Shown: one piece after another, positions 11,476 through 23,249 of the stretch
How positions within the stretch are numbered: position 1 is the first letter of the stretch
Layout: every line of letters starts with the position of its first letter
Assembly (NCBI GenBank): GCA_949126835.1
Contig: OX421509.1
Location: 7,896,911 to 7,960,910, forward strand
DNA: 64,000 nt
Origin: Anisus vortex
Taxonomy: Eukaryota > Mollusca > Gastropoda > Planorbidae
Direction: 5' to 3'
The notes under the pieces: model-generated
What the model was told of the DNA's origin: nothing
What the model saw: the letters and a program-made list of their open reading frames with translations, nothing else
The model's database searches: none
Translations under genes and position numbers: made by a program

Positions 11476-11597
11476 AGGCATTAACATTTCCATGCATTTT
11501 TACCCGATTGACTGACGTTTATCTATTTAACTTTTGATTTACCCTAGTTGATGATTTGTACAAAGACATCTAGTTTTTTTTTCCTAGTGTAGTAGAA

Positions 11598-11670
11598 GTA
11601 CTCTTTCTTCCCGAGTGGCATCCGGGCGTGAAATGGGTTGCCTGAACAAACAGGGCAAAACAATACAATA
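11598..11670 (+). mobile_element. LINE-A coding fragment
   Basis: A short stretch reads in the LINE-A frame as a FFPSG..-W..LP..-type motif ('tctttcttcccgagtggcat'), identical in order to the carboxy terminus of the copies at 20995 and 29110. The 3' tail is missing. Confidence 0.75.
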
Positions 11671-11924
11671 ATAAGGAAGGTAGAGTATACATTCTAGCCT
11701 CAATTAGGACAGCCCAATTGTTTTTATGGAGACCCTTGACATTAATTGTATTAGATCATTGGTTACGTCCGCTGGTAGAAGAAGGCTGTAACACGTGCCC
11801 CGTCATTTCTCCCTATTCTCGGCGAGAAGTTTACATTAAAAATTCGGTATTATTGATTTTTATAGTGAATAAGTGTTTTGTCGTGGTGGTTTGTGCAGAC
11901 CTTTATGTATGTGTTATACACATA

Positions 11925-12160
11925 CGGTAGCGCGTTCGTCTGGCGTATCGAAAGTCATTGGTTTGAATCCTGGTGGATGATAGGATTTGCTTTACCGGGC
12001 GTTGGAGTCTACCCAGCTCTGTCCGGGTACCTGACATTAAGAGGGGTAAACTAAAGGCGGCTGGGCATAATGCTGGCCAAACAATCCGCTAGTATGCCGT
12101 GGCCACAGAAAATTGTGAAAGCTGCTTCACCGGTGCTTTACTTTTACTTTACTTATATGT
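11925..12160 (+). mobile_element. SINE-A copy
   Basis: Begins with a good tRNA-like A box (GGTAGCGCGTTCG) and box B (GGTTTGAATCC), then the SINE-A body. It ends at a short CTTTACTTTTACTTTAC tail. It lies just upstream of a second copy in the same orientation. Confidence 0.9.
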
Positions 12161-12246
12161 TTATGGGGGAGGGGGTTGTATTTTATATACATGGGTGTTT
12201 CTCTACGCTTTTAATGTATGTTTGTACAATATGTGTCTGTATGGTG

Positions 12247-12512
12247 GTATGGTGGCCGGGCGGAAGCGCATCATACTGATGTACCGAAGGTCCTGTGTTT
12301 GAATCCTGGTAAAGGCTAGGTTCTTTGACCCTCTCTCTCTCGATGGTTGTCCCTGAATCTACATAGCTCTGACGGGTACATGATTTTAGTTCGCGAAAAA
12401 GAAAGGCGTCCGGGAGACACAATCTTCTAGTACGCCGTGACCATAAAAACTGGTGAACGATGCTTCAAAAGCACCCTATAGATCAATTCGGTCTGACTAG
12501 AATACTGGAATA
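12247..12512 (+). mobile_element. SINE-A copy
   Basis: Full-length copy: head GGCCGGGCGGAAGCGC, box B GTTTGAATCC, an inserted CTCTCTCTC tract after 'TTTGACC', then body and 3' end 'TCGGTCTGACTAGAATACT'. Confidence 0.9.
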
Positions 12513-12993
12513 TATATGTATGTCAGTATATGTGTTGCGCGTTTGATGTGTTTATATTGTTTGTAAATTGTGAGTTTTATACGTGTTCGTACATGTCTTT
12601 ATATGTGTTTGTGTTAATATGATAGTGTGCGCTCCTTTAGCCTAATTCGATAGTCATTCTTAAGTTATGTTTCTGACTAAATAAATACTAGTTTTTATGC
12701 CCTTCAATATGACGGAGAAAAGAATGAAAAAAATTTGTTTCCATAATTACGTTAAATTTTCATATTTTAAAGATATGTTATGGTAGGTTATGTTTCTTGA
12801 CTTTAACGCAGAGGTGTAATTATTGAACATTTTCCAGTGAATAATTAAGGAAATAATTTTAACAAAACTAGGAATTAGAAAATTCAATAACTATGTTACC
12901 GGATAAAAACGCATACAGGCTCACGAACACAATCAAATACGAAATCATGTTTTCGCGATAAAGAAACAAACAGACCCAAAGACACACAAACAC
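12513..12993. other. Unassigned AT-rich sequence
   Basis: AT-rich and TG-rich sequence between a SINE and a LINE tail. No gene or repeat is recognised. Confidence 0.4.
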
Positions 12994-13050
12994 ACGCAAT
13001 AATCTTCTTTATAGAAGGAGCGTCTGTAATGTATAAGATAAGATAAGACA
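12994..13050 (+). mobile_element. LINE-A 3' tail, severely truncated copy
   Basis: Contains only the last ~55 bases of LINE-A: 'GCAATAATCTTCTTTATAG', 'AAGGAGCGTCTGTAATG' and an ATAAGATAAGATAAGA tail. The CTTCT/AGAAG hairpin is intact. Extreme 5' truncation is what target-primed reverse transcription produces. Confidence 0.88.
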
Positions 13051-13589
13051 AACTCACAGAGAGTGAGAGAGAGAGAGAGAGCGAGGGAGAGAGAGGGGGG
13101 ATAGAGAGGGGGGATAGCGAGGGAGAGAGAGGGAGATAAAAATAAACATAATTTCCATACCCATAATTACTGTCGTAATTTGAAAACTCCCAGATATTCA
13201 ATTAGACCACATTTTGTTTTTCTTACTGAGGCGTTCATTAAGAGAGCTTCTTCCCACAGTTCTTGTTTTTATATTATATTTGGGTTTTGTTTTTTTAGTC
13301 TTCGAAATATCCAATAGCTAATCTCAATATCTGTTAGTCGTAGATTTGTTTGTTTCTGTGTGTTTTTTCTTTTATATTTCGGCTCTGTTTTCTAAGTCTC
13401 CACAAGTATTAGTTTAGGGTTGGTTCTACACCCACGCAAGGACACGCACGCTCAAACATACGCTCACACACTAAATACACACACAGTCATACGTTTAAAC
13501 ACACGCACGCACATACATTCACACAAAAACACATAGACACATACACACTAACAGATACAAGTATATTACATAAACGCATACAATTTTTG
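13051..13589. other. GA-rich then AC-rich low-complexity sequence
   Basis: A (GA)n-like tract at about 13058-13135, then AT-rich sequence, then CACACA-rich sequence at 13430-13560. No gene is supported. Confidence 0.5.
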
Positions 13590-13865
13590 GGGTCACGATG
13601 TCCAAGCGGCAGCGTGTTCCTCTGACGTACCAAAGGTCCTGGATTAGAATCCTGGTGCAGACTAGGATATTTTCCCAGGGTCTGGAGGCTGTTCCTGAGT
13701 CTACTCCAGCTCTGATGGGTACATGACTTTAGTTGGGGTAAAGTAAGGGCGGCTGTGCATAGTGTTATCCACACAATCACCTAGTATGCCGTTGCCACAG
13801 AAACTGCTGAACGCTGCTTCACAAGACCTATGGATCAATTTTGTCCGACGGGATACTTTAAAAAG
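13590..13865 (+). mobile_element. SINE-A copy
   Basis: Full-length, with head 'GGGGTCACGATGTCCAAGCGG', box B 'GGATTAGAATCC', and 3' end 'TTTTGTCCGACGGGATACTTT'. Confidence 0.9.
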
Positions 13866-14224
13866 TTTTTGTACCGAACAAACAAATACATAAATACAAA
13901 CTTACACGTATCCCATACAATCACATACAATATACCATTCAAACACGTACACGTATTCAACTGTAACACACACACACTCACACTACAAAACAACTTTTAC
14001 CAACAAGATTTGCATGATAATGTAAGCGGGGTAATGGGAGAGAGAAGGAAGAAAGGATGTTTCCAGAACATAAATTATATGATGAATTACGAAGCCAATC
14101 CCCTCCCCCCCCCCCCCCGCCTACCACACCCCGCTATCCCAAAATGAATTCCTCTCTAGAGGGGGAAAAACCAAATACACATCAATTGGTACAGTCTGGT
14201 ATAGTTACTGTAAGTAAAATAAAG
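13866..14224. other. Unassigned spacer
   Basis: AC-rich sequence with a C run at 14108-14118. A 105-codon frame at 13830-14147 starts inside the SINE and has no domain, so no gene is called. Confidence 0.45.
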
Positions 14225-14485
14225 TAAAGTACCCGTTGGACCTAATAGATCATCGGTCCGATGAAGCAGCGTTCAACAGTATCTGTGGTCACGGCATTCT
14301 AGGTGATTGTGTGGCCAGCACAATGCACAGCCACCTCTACTTTACCACAACTAAAGTCAGGTACCCATCAGAGCTCAGTTAGACTCAGGGACACCCTCCA
14401 GACCCGGGGAAAAATTATAGCCTTCACCAGGATTTCGAACCCAGGACCTTTGGTACGCCAGTCGAACTCGCTGTACCGTGTTTCA
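14225..14485 (-). mobile_element. SINE-A copy
   Basis: Reverse-complement SINE-A: its 3' end lies at 14225 ('CCGTTGGACC') and its tRNA-like head, with box B (TTCGAACCC inverse), near 14440-14480. Well preserved. Confidence 0.9.
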
Positions 14486-14729
14486 AACACTCAAATGCCA
14501 CCACCTACAAAAAACACGCAAAAATTTAAAGTCCAAACAAACAGAATATCAAGCAAAATAACCATTTCAAATTTCCCGTCACGTTTTTGTATTGCCGTAG
14601 CAACGCTAAAATACATTTTTAAGAAGAGATAACTCCAAAGATATAAACCACTTTTCATCTCAGAAACCTACTATTGTTGTTTTAGTTATAGATTAGTAGA
14701 ATAATATGTAAGGAAACAACATAATAAGT

Positions 14730-14965
14730 AAAGTAATCTTCGGACCAAGCTGTTCATTGGGGTGGTGAAGCAGCGTTCACCAGTTTCTGTGGTCACGGCA
14801 TAGTAGGGCATTATGTGGCCAGCACAATGCCCAGCAGCCTGTACTTTACCATAACTAGTGTCAGGTACCCATCAGAGCACCATCAAATCCCGGGAAAAAA
14901 ATCATAGCCTTCACCAGGATTCGAACCCAGAACCTTCGGATCGCCCATGTCGAACCGTGCCCCAT
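14730..14965 (-). mobile_element. SINE-A copy
   Basis: A second minus-strand copy 250 bases from the previous one, with 'AGGATTCGAACCCAGAACC' marking an intact inverse box B. An internal deletion removes part of the 'CCCTCCAG' region. Confidence 0.88.
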
Positions 14966-15481
14966 CAATAATAGAAAAACAATAGAAAGCCAGAACAGAT
15001 GATTCCTGGCGGGGTGTCATGAGTTAGTCTTCCGAGATATGAATCAATGACAAAACATATCATTTGGCGCCATCTGTGGCTTTCAACTCTGTAGGGTATA
15101 ATTTACATTGACTTTCTTCTACTTTGTAAGCTGATAATAAATGTTTTGGTCTTATATTATTTTATTCCGCCGTTTTGTTTTTTTCCTGCTTATTCTCAAC
15201 TAAAAGCAATTAGTGGAGGGTTTTGGCCTTGCTGATGTTACTGGGAAGGTTATGTCAAAAGTAGCACAACTAAGAAATATGTATGCGTGTTGACACGGCA
15301 AAAACAAACAAACAAACCTTCCCATGTTAGTTTCCATTAGTTGATAGATAGATAAATGGACAGATCGGTATAAAGACTGACAGACAGAGTTACAGAGATT
15401 GATAGATAGAATTATACCTAAACACATACATTTATATATAAGCTTATATATATTATATTATATTAAGCTATAATTTATATC

Positions 15482-15518
<37 letters not shown>

Positions 15519-16340
15519 GAGAGAAATATATACAACACACATAAATATATGCAAATAATCATTCGATAATGAATTAAATAACAAGATACACAGGCGTAGA
15601 AAACGAATCTCTATATTAGATATATAGTTATTCAGATATATCGATTGATATCAAATTGAAAATATAGACAAATAAATCGATATCACAAGAACGCTTGTTT
15701 AAGAGCTAGATAGATAGAAAGATAGATAAATAGACGGACAGAAACACAGTCAGACAGATAGATAAATAGATAGATATATAGTAGATAGGTTGAGAAATAG
15801 AAAGATATTAACATATATACTTTTACAAAACAACAGAGAAATATATTGATATACGAATATATATATATAAATAAATTAGGTAGATACATTACATAAAAAG
15901 ATACATAGATAGTTAAGAGATACCGTATATAATTTATACGATATATATTAACATACATAATTTCGATGGACAGAAAATTAGATTCATGTAAGAATACTGA
16001 ACCCAAACTAAATACCAAACAATGTCCCTCTAAGTGAGTGTCAGAGCAATTAATTTTCCATTTAGTCTCCAGACGAATTATTGATTATATAATTTCTGTA
16101 TTAGTTTGACCTAAAAACATTCCGAAAATACGTGGAAACCAGGCACGGAAAAGCAATAACATAAAACACAAACAAACGTAATTAAAACACAACAACAAAA
16201 AAACGAAACAAATTAAAACATAAAGAAATACTTCACTTCTTTAGTTTTATATTACAAGAACTAATTTCGAGTGTACGTTAAGTGGCTTTAAAAAAAAAGC
16301 ATTAAAATTCATTTAATTTTTCTCGTACATTATATGTATA
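14966..16340. other. Simple-repeat-rich stretch, no gene seen
   Basis: Contains GATA/TAGA-type degenerate microsatellites (about 15340-15420 and 15700-15960) and a TATATA plus (GA)n tract at 15480-15520. The 111-codon minus frame at 15683-16018 is translated GATA repeat. No gene is recognised. Confidence 0.55.
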
Positions 16341-16344
16341 GTAT

Positions 16345-16515
16345 ATTTTATCTTGTATTATATATTAGACGCTCCGTCTATAAAGGAGATCATTGCGTCA
16401 TACGCTCATCCGTGGTCCGAGTCCAGTCTTGCATCTTTATTAATGTTTAGAGTGTTGTTAAGTTACCGATTTTCCTGGTTTGTTCAGGCAACCCATTCCA
16501 TGCCCGATTTGGTTC
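16345..16515 (-). mobile_element. LINE-A 3' fragment
   Basis: Reverse complement reads the LINE-A carboxy terminus (WN.LP..-like segment) followed by the 3' tail. The tail hairpin is here 'CTCCTTTATAGACGGAG'-like because of substitutions. Truncated at the 5' side near 16515. Confidence 0.83.
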
Positions 16516-16654
16516 AACCTGTGTCTTCAGTCTGGGGTCTGGAACCGTTAAAAATGAATGGCTCAAGTTAAATTATAACGTTTTGCATAACTTATTGATT
16601 TAAGATGTTTATGTACATGCTTCAAGTAGAAATATAATGTAGCTTATATACAAG

Positions 16655-16885
16655 GGTGCACAGCGCATTCGGCTGGCGTACCAAAGGACCTGGGCTCCAA
16701 TCCTGGTGAAGGCTAAGATCTGTTCCCGGGCCTAGATGGTGTCCGTGAGTCAACCCAGCTCTGATTGGTACATGACTTTAGTAGGGGGAGGGATAAAGTA
16801 AAGGCGGCTGTGCAATCGTGTTGGCCACACAATTCCCTAGTGTGCATTGGCCACAGAAACTGGTGAACGCTGCTTCAGAAAATAA
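16655..16885 (+). mobile_element. SINE-A copy
   Basis: Good copy with head 'GCGCATTCGGCTGGCGTACC', box B 'GGCTCCAATCCTGG', and body through 'ACTGGTGAACGCTGCTTCA'. The terminal 'GGTCCGACGGG' segment is missing. Confidence 0.88.
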
Positions 16886-17489
16886 TATAGCACAGCTTTG
16901 TCTACGTTAACACACATAATCTCTAATCCATAATTAAATATAAGTATAACTGAAGGTTGGGTTAAAGACACAATCCTAATTAACACAACCAAATATCTTC
17001 AATAAGTACATGGTTAATATCCAACAAATGCTATGTCTGAAGAAAAACCTTTATACAACATTTATGCTAGATATAACTATTTCAATTTACGTGATTTAGA
17101 GGTCGCAAAGAACTTTGTTGTTCGTTATTTTTGTTTGAAATATTTCATAACAATTTCGTGACGTAATAGGATGGAGGCCATAAACCTTATGAGGGGGCGT
17201 AATTCAAGTGTGAAATTAGCCAAGGAAAGATAACTACCACGAGGCCCTGGAATGAAATTGAGGGAATGGGCAAACTGAGCCGTGTGTCGGATAATGTGTG
17301 TGTGTTTCTATTACAGCGTGAGTGTATGTTTCTATTACAGTGTGTTGTAATATTGTTTTTTAGGAAACACTTTTTTATTTATTTTGTATGAAAAATGCTC
17401 GGAAGAAGACAGTCTGTTTTGAAAGACGAAATCAATTAAAAGATGTACATTGTTGTCATAGAGAAAATCACTAATCCTAGAAACACCGA
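16886..17489. other. Unassigned spacer
   Basis: AT-rich single-copy-looking DNA with a short TGTGTG stretch at 17295. No gene recognised. Confidence 0.4.
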
Positions 17490-17590
17490 GCAGGCATCGG
17501 CAACCTTGCATAATCGCGTGCCAAACTAGAATTTCTAACGCATTCAGCGTGCCAAAGGCCAAAACCTTATTCGCCCTTTTCTTGTGGAAT
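17490..17590 (+). mobile_element. hAT-B 5' end fragment
   Basis: Begins CAGGCATCGGCAACCTTGC and continues 'GTGCCAAACTAGAATTTCT' and 'CATTCAGCGTGCCA', the same order as the left end of the complete hAT-B copy at 61271. Only the first ~100 bases are recognisable. Confidence 0.8.
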
Positions 17591-17754
17591 CGCTTGTTTG
17601 GAGGTCTTCTATAGTTTTATAACAAGTAGATATACCAGATAAGTATAGTTTTATAACATGTATATATCTCAGATATAGTTTTATAAAAAATATATATCTC
17701 AGATAAAAAGAACTATATTATCATCATTTAAAACAAGAAAGAGAAATGCTGGAC

Positions 17755-17838
17755 TAGACTTTAACCACGAATGTGCGTAGCACGCAATAATCTTTTTATA
17801 GAGGGAGCGTCTGTAATATATAAGATAAGAAAGATATC
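17755..17838 (+). mobile_element. LINE-A 3' tail
   Basis: Last ~80 bases of LINE-A, including 'GCAATAATCTTTTTATAGAG', 'GGAGCGTCTGTAAT' and an ATAAGATAAGA tail. One side of the hairpin stem has mutated. Confidence 0.82.
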
Positions 17839-18479
17839 TCAGAAATAATATACTTTTGCAACAAATAGATTTTTTTTAAAGCAGATTTGTGATACTATGA
17901 TATCAAATGAACAATGAATAGCTTCAGCTAAAGGCTGAGAATTAAGATTGAGAATTAAGACCCATCCAACAGTAAGTAGAAGACAAGTATTGCTCTGCCC
18001 AGCGCCAACAATCAGTCAAACTGATAAACCTTCTATAAAGACATGTTTGAAATCTTACTAAATTCTAGTTTCATCTAATTTAATATCGAAATTCTTAAAT
18101 TTAACACATGCACACACATATACATAAACACACATGTATAAATACTTACTGTTTGAGAATAATATAAAAATCCTTATCCTTGAAATCTCCCAAAATGTTT
18201 GTCTTGTATTCCTTGAAATTTCTTATAAAGAAATGCCAATCACCGGTGTTGGAATTCACAACATTTTTCTGATGTATTAAATAAAAAACACCGAAAATCA
18301 ACAACCAGGTATTGGGTTGTTATTAGGATGACAATATAACAATCTTTGGAAACTTGATCTAAAAAAAAAAAATAAAAAAAAATTGTTGAATTGTTAGTTA
18401 CCCACCAAACTTTTTGAAATGATAAACTATGACGTGCTAAATATGTGTCTTACGGTTGGGCCTACTAAATGTACAATTA
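17839..18479. other. Unassigned AT-rich sequence
   Basis: AT-rich sequence with an A-rich run at 18361-18382. No gene or recognised repeat. Confidence 0.4.
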
Positions 18480-19045
18480 AATATTGACCAGTCTTAATGA
18501 TTATGCACGCATAAAAGATTTCAAGAAATCAACACTTCCGGTCATATTCGTTCATTTACTAAACTAAGAAAAACATGCCTACGTTCTGCGTTACTGGTTG
18601 TAATGTGAGTAAGAAAAGATGTAGGGGATTAAATGTTTTATTTCATTTCCAAAAGATGTTACTAAAAGAAAATGATGGGTTGTAAACGTCAGACACGAAG
18701 AATCACCTATTTTATTCCCAAACTTATTGTTTGATGCAAAAGAATTTTTTGTTGCGTGTCTTCATATATCTATGAACCAAGTTTTTTAATAGCTACAAAC
18801 CGTTACTCTTCAGAATTTTATTTTTGTAAAGCAATCTAAATTTAACTTAACGCGATTAAAACGTTGACTATTGATGACCGCATACTCTTTTTTGGATGTT
18901 AACAACGTATTCCTCGATTACTATTCGTGTAGCCTTGGTATATTTCTAAAAGAGCAGAACTGGACGACGGGGTTGAAATAAATTATCAAGCACCAGTAAA
19001 AGCTATAATTGAAGCAATCCAAAAAAAAAAGAGTTTAAAGAGTGT
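18480..19045 (+). repeat. THAP-like repeat, copy 1
   Basis: This ~560 bp segment matches the segments at 33000-33700 (+) and 34700-35200 (-). Shared landmarks in order are a CTTAATGATTATGCACGCAT/AAAAG promoter-like block, 'TTCCGGTCATATTCGTTCAT', an ATG-started CVTGC-coding stretch, a 'TTTATTTCATTTCCAAAAG' stretch, and a distal block containing 'GTAGCCTTGGTATATTTCTA'. No terminal inverted repeats or target duplications are visible. Confidence 0.8.
18575..18790 (+). pseudogene. THAP-like zinc-finger exon, frameshifted
   Basis: The ATG at 18575 opens a 36-codon frame beginning MPTFCVTGC, with a Cys-x3-Cys spacing, then a FHF (FxxFP-like) segment. It ends at a stop at 18683. The expected continuation (a Lys/Arg-rich stretch, an invariant-type Trp, then VVNVR) lies in another frame just downstream, so the copy is broken. 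THAP domains are C2CH DNA-binding fingers found in P-element-type transposases and host regulators derived from them. Assignment rests on the CxxxC, FP and Trp landmarks only and is moderate. Confidence 0.55.
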
Positions 19046-19414
19046 TGCCGGAAGTTAATTTAAAATCTATATTACTAAAATTCATTTTTTTTACTCATAT
19101 TATTATCTTAAACCATAACAATTGTATAAAGTTATGTTTGATCATCAAAAAATAGTTTATAAGTAAATCTTAATAATTTGTTTTAATACTAATGTTGACC
19201 TTATAATTATATTGCCTGCTTTTTCTTCTATCTATTTGAAAAAGAAAAATTATATTGCGATACATTAAAAAAAGAACAATCACAGATTTTGAATAAAATG
19301 TGTGCTTACGTGTTATTATTGTCTTCAAACAAATAACTACTTATATAATCCTTTGTAATCAACTATCTATTACATTGCAGTGCATAATTTAAATAACATA
19401 CTATTTTTATACAA
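19046..19414. other. Unassigned AT-rich sequence
   Basis: AT-rich non-coding DNA. Nothing recognised. Confidence 0.4.
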
Positions 19415-19790
19415 TAGGTAGATCGTACACAATGTAGGTAGAACTGGATATAGATCACACGTAATATTGATTATCTGAGAAATAGATCGTAGAGAGTATA
19501 GATCTAACACAATATAGATCATTCAGGATGTAGATTATATAGAATATAGATTACACGAAATAGAAATCACTCGTAATAAGAATCATTTATAAAATAGATC
19601 ATACATAACATAGATCATACAAAATGTAGATCATAACGAATGTAGACCATACATATTAAAGAGCATTCAGAATAATGATTACACATCATATAGAATAAAT
19701 CATATAGAATTTCCCGTGGAGCCTACAGAATGTGATCCAGACTATATATAGATCAAACAGAATGGAGTTCAAGCAGAATAGAATTGATGC
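19415..19790. repeat. Decayed ~19 bp minisatellite (ATAGATCATACAGAAT-like)
   Basis: Loosely repeated motif ATAGATCAYACARAAT with unit lengths of about 18-20 and heavy divergence, comparable in age to the array at 200-1040. Confidence 0.8.
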
Positions 19791-19965
19791 AGTGAGAACT
19801 ATCTAAGCTCTTTTACTATCAGTTGCTGAATTGTTTTCTATTGATTTGTTAAATATACATTTTATCTTTGCGTGACTTTTGCTATAGAATTAGTTATATC
19901 ATTGATTCCCATAGAAATTGAATTCCGGAGAGAAGTTTCGTAAATTGGATACGCTGGAACTGTAA

Positions 19966-19967
19966 TT

Positions 19968-20036
<69 letters not shown>

Positions 20037-20545
20037 CATCTATCTGTCTATCTATCTATCCATCTATCTAACTATCTATCAGTCTATCCGTCTATCCGTC
20101 TATCAGTCTATTAAAATATCAGTCTATCAGTCTATCTGTCTATCAATCTATCAGTTTATTATTCTATCAGTCTCTTAGTCTCTCAGTCTCTCAGTCTATC
20201 TGTCTATCTGTCTATATAATTATCAGTCTATCAATCTATCAATCTTTCTGTCTATCAATCTATCAATCTATCAATCTATCAATCTATCAATCTATCAATC
20301 TATCAATCTATCAATCTATCAATCTATCAATCTATCAATCTATCAATCTATCAATCTATCAATCTATCAATCTATCAATCTATCAATCTATCAATCTATC
20401 AATCTACCAATCTATCAATCTATCAATCTATCAATCTATCAATCTATTCATCTATTCATCTATCAATCTATCAATCTAATCTATCAATCTAATCTATCAA
20501 TCTAATCTATCAATCTATCAATCTATCAATCTATTAAAATGTATA
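19966..20545. repeat. TATC microsatellite grading into AATCTATC array
   Basis: (TATC)n at 19968-20033, then degenerate variants (AGTCTATC, CTGTCTAT), then about 30 near-perfect 8 bp AATCTATC units at 20230-20450. Successive expansions of sub-variants are visible in one array. Confidence 0.96.
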
Positions 20546-20994
20546 TCTATCTTTTATAAGTATATATACCTATATCCAACAATCCATCCATCTATCCATC
20601 TATATCTCCATCTAACTATATATCTATCCATATCTCTCTCTCAATCAATTTTTTTTTTATCTGGGTACGTTTTAATTTTCAACCTACTTATCAATCTATC
20701 TATCTACGTATCTATCAATTTAGTTATTAATCGCTTTATAGTAGTGCAAGCGAAATACCTACCTACTTGTTCATGCAACTATCTATCCTTATGTTTTTCT
20801 GTTGTTTTGTTCTGGAATATATAAATATTAGTCGAAAACCATATGCCTTAATAATTTTTCGATAAAAAAAATTTTTTTTAACATTTTCATAATAATCATA
20901 TAATAATAATATCGTTACGGCCTTTGATTATACAAAATGAGGCCTGGTGTCACTAAGTTATACAGTAGTTATAATAGTTAGGGCTAGTTTATAC
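20546..20994. other. Unassigned AT-rich sequence
   Basis: Tail of degenerate TATC motifs then AT-rich DNA. No gene is seen. Confidence 0.4.
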
Positions 20995-21278
20995 AGTAAA
21001 TGGGCATACCGTTTTTAGTTTCTGTAGTATTGTTATTCCGTAAGACGAAAAACAATTTCCTGATCCCTTATGCGAGAACAAATGCAAATAAGTACTCTTT
21101 ATTCCCGAGTGGCATCGGGACATGGAATGGGTTGCCTAAACAAACCAGGAAAACCAGTAACTTGACATCATTTAAAACATTAATAAAAATGCGAGACTAG
21201 GCTCGGACCACGGACGAGCGTAGGACGCAATAATTTCTTTATAGAAGGAGCGTCTGTAATGCATAAGATAAGATAAAA
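20995..21278 (+). mobile_element. LINE-A 3' fragment with coding terminus
   Basis: Carries the final ~50 codons of the LINE-A protein in an open frame (21000-21200), with the YSLFPSG..TWN.LP pattern and a terminal SFKTLI segment, as found at the end of many non-LTR retrotransposon polyproteins. Then comes the 3' UTR with the CTTTATAGAAG hairpin and AAGATAAGATAA tail. It is 5'-truncated, so non-functional. Confidence 0.9.
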
Positions 21279-22539
21279 CTTATTAGGCTACGAAAATTAC
21301 TTCAATAAGTTGTACGCTATATAGTATTTTGTTATGCGGCCCGTCATAATAGTTATGGGCCAAGTTTTACAAACTCTGGCTCTTTAAAACAAACACCATA
21401 ACTAGACTTGTGCACATAAACTTTACTACTGACGTAAAAAAAACACAAAACAAATATTTTTATTCCTTCAAACGATTATTGAATAATCCTAAGAGTAGAT
21501 AACTTTGAGTATCTACCTTCTAAAAGTTGAATTGTTTAACCGCTGTAAATTAATAAATGAATCCCTAACAGTATGTAAATAGTTATGATTTTAATTGTAT
21601 TCATGTTTTAAAACAAAAATTATGTTTTGCTAAGTAAATAAAAATACTTAAGCAGATTAGTTGAATTTATATAACTCGTTCATATAAAGCAATTTATTAT
21701 TTAACCCTTGATTTAGAGTTATGGATCTTTAAAGTTGAGTTTGTTTATAGTTTAAACAAAGATAAGCTTTGATTTTAAAAAAAAATAAAATAAATTGATT
21801 AGCACAGTAAATGAAATTTCTGACTTAACTCCCTTACTCACTCATACAAAAGGGTCGTCCACCACACAAGGGGTCGTCCACCTATTATAAAGAAAACACG
21901 TCCTGCAGTAGACGTCCACTGTGATATGTCATAGTGACCAAACAAGCAGCACGGGGCGCGCGGGGTTACACTGTAGGGAGTGGGGGGGGGGAATCGTTAG
22001 CCTCCCTCATTTTCCGACCCAGTTCCCCTCACCCCTATCACACGCGCTTGCAGAGGACGCATAGTTCCAACCCTGTTGTGGGTCTAAGCACACCGGGGCT
22101 CATTCTTCCCCACAAACCCCTTCGCTTACTTTGCTTATCCCCCCCTTGCAGTACGGCAGACTGTCACTTCGGAATAGAGTGAGTGAGAGAGAGACGGGGG
22201 TAGGGGACCAGGTGGAGTAGAGAGGGGCGCCGTAGCCCTGCGGACTAGTAAATACAACGGGTTCGATAAAATTCTATCAGCTTATTGTGTGAGGCGAGGT
22301 GTAGAGGGTAGGGGGGCGGCTTGTGGCGGGTGGGAGGGGTAAGGGGGTTGTGTTTAAATACCCGGGGCGGCTATTGTCTTGTTTAGTAAGGGTGGAGGGG
22401 GCGGGGGGAGTGGCGGTTCTTAGAAATCGGAACGTTGGGGAATTTACTCAAGCGTTGGTAGCTATTAGATCATCGTCGTGGATATAGTTGTACCACCAGA
22501 ATTTGTTCTCTCTAACCGCGAACCCATTCATTTATAATA
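21279..22539. other. AT-rich then G-rich sequence, no gene seen
   Basis: AT-rich to about 21830, then a GC-richer block at 21930-22450 with G runs at 21982-21990 and 22312-22318 and a TTTAAATA-type element. An 82-codon frame at 21934-22182 lacks any domain. A promoter or CpG-rich region is possible but unproven. Confidence 0.4.
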
Positions 22540-23105
22540 TACTTTTTTATTTACGCACCCACCTAAATGCAAACTTATCTATTTACCTACCTAGTTACAT
22601 AACTTCATTCCTATATATAAAATATATAAATATATCCTCTATGACATATACATACCTTCATACTGCATACCTACCCACCATCCTACATACTTACATTCCC
22701 AGGTCTACATACATACTCACCTATCTATCTACTTTACTACCTACCCACTGTTTACCCACATACCTACATACTTACATACCTACATACTTACATACCTACA
22801 TACTTACATACTTACATACTTACATACCTACATACTTACATACCTACATACCTACATACTTACATACCTACATACTTACATACCTACATACTTACATACC
22901 TACATACTTACATACCTACATACTTACATACCTACATACTTACATACCTACATACTTACATACCTACATACTTACATACCTACATACTTACATACCTACA
23001 TACTTACATACCTACATACTTACATACCTACATACTTACATACCTACATACTTACATACCTACATACTTACATACCTACATACTTACATACCTACATACT
23101 TCTGC
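22540..23105. repeat. 16 bp array TACATACCTACATACT
   Basis: A degenerate CATAC/CTACC-rich lead-in (22540-22750) becomes an almost perfect 16 bp array of TACATACCTACATACT to about 23100. Translation gives the Tyr-Leu-His-Thr pattern that fills the 225-codon frame at 22488-23165, which is not a gene. Confidence 0.96.
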
Positions 23106-23249
23106 CTAAAAAGCTACCTTACTACCTACCAACACATGTACCTACACGCCAACATATATACATAATATATATATATATATATATTTACCTCTCTACTTAC
23201 CTACATACTTACATACCTAGGCCTACATACCTACAAAAAGAAATATCCA

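Noticed and set aside
22488..23165. 225-codon plus frame
   Set aside because: Translation of the 16 bp TACATACCTACATACT array; no conserved protein.
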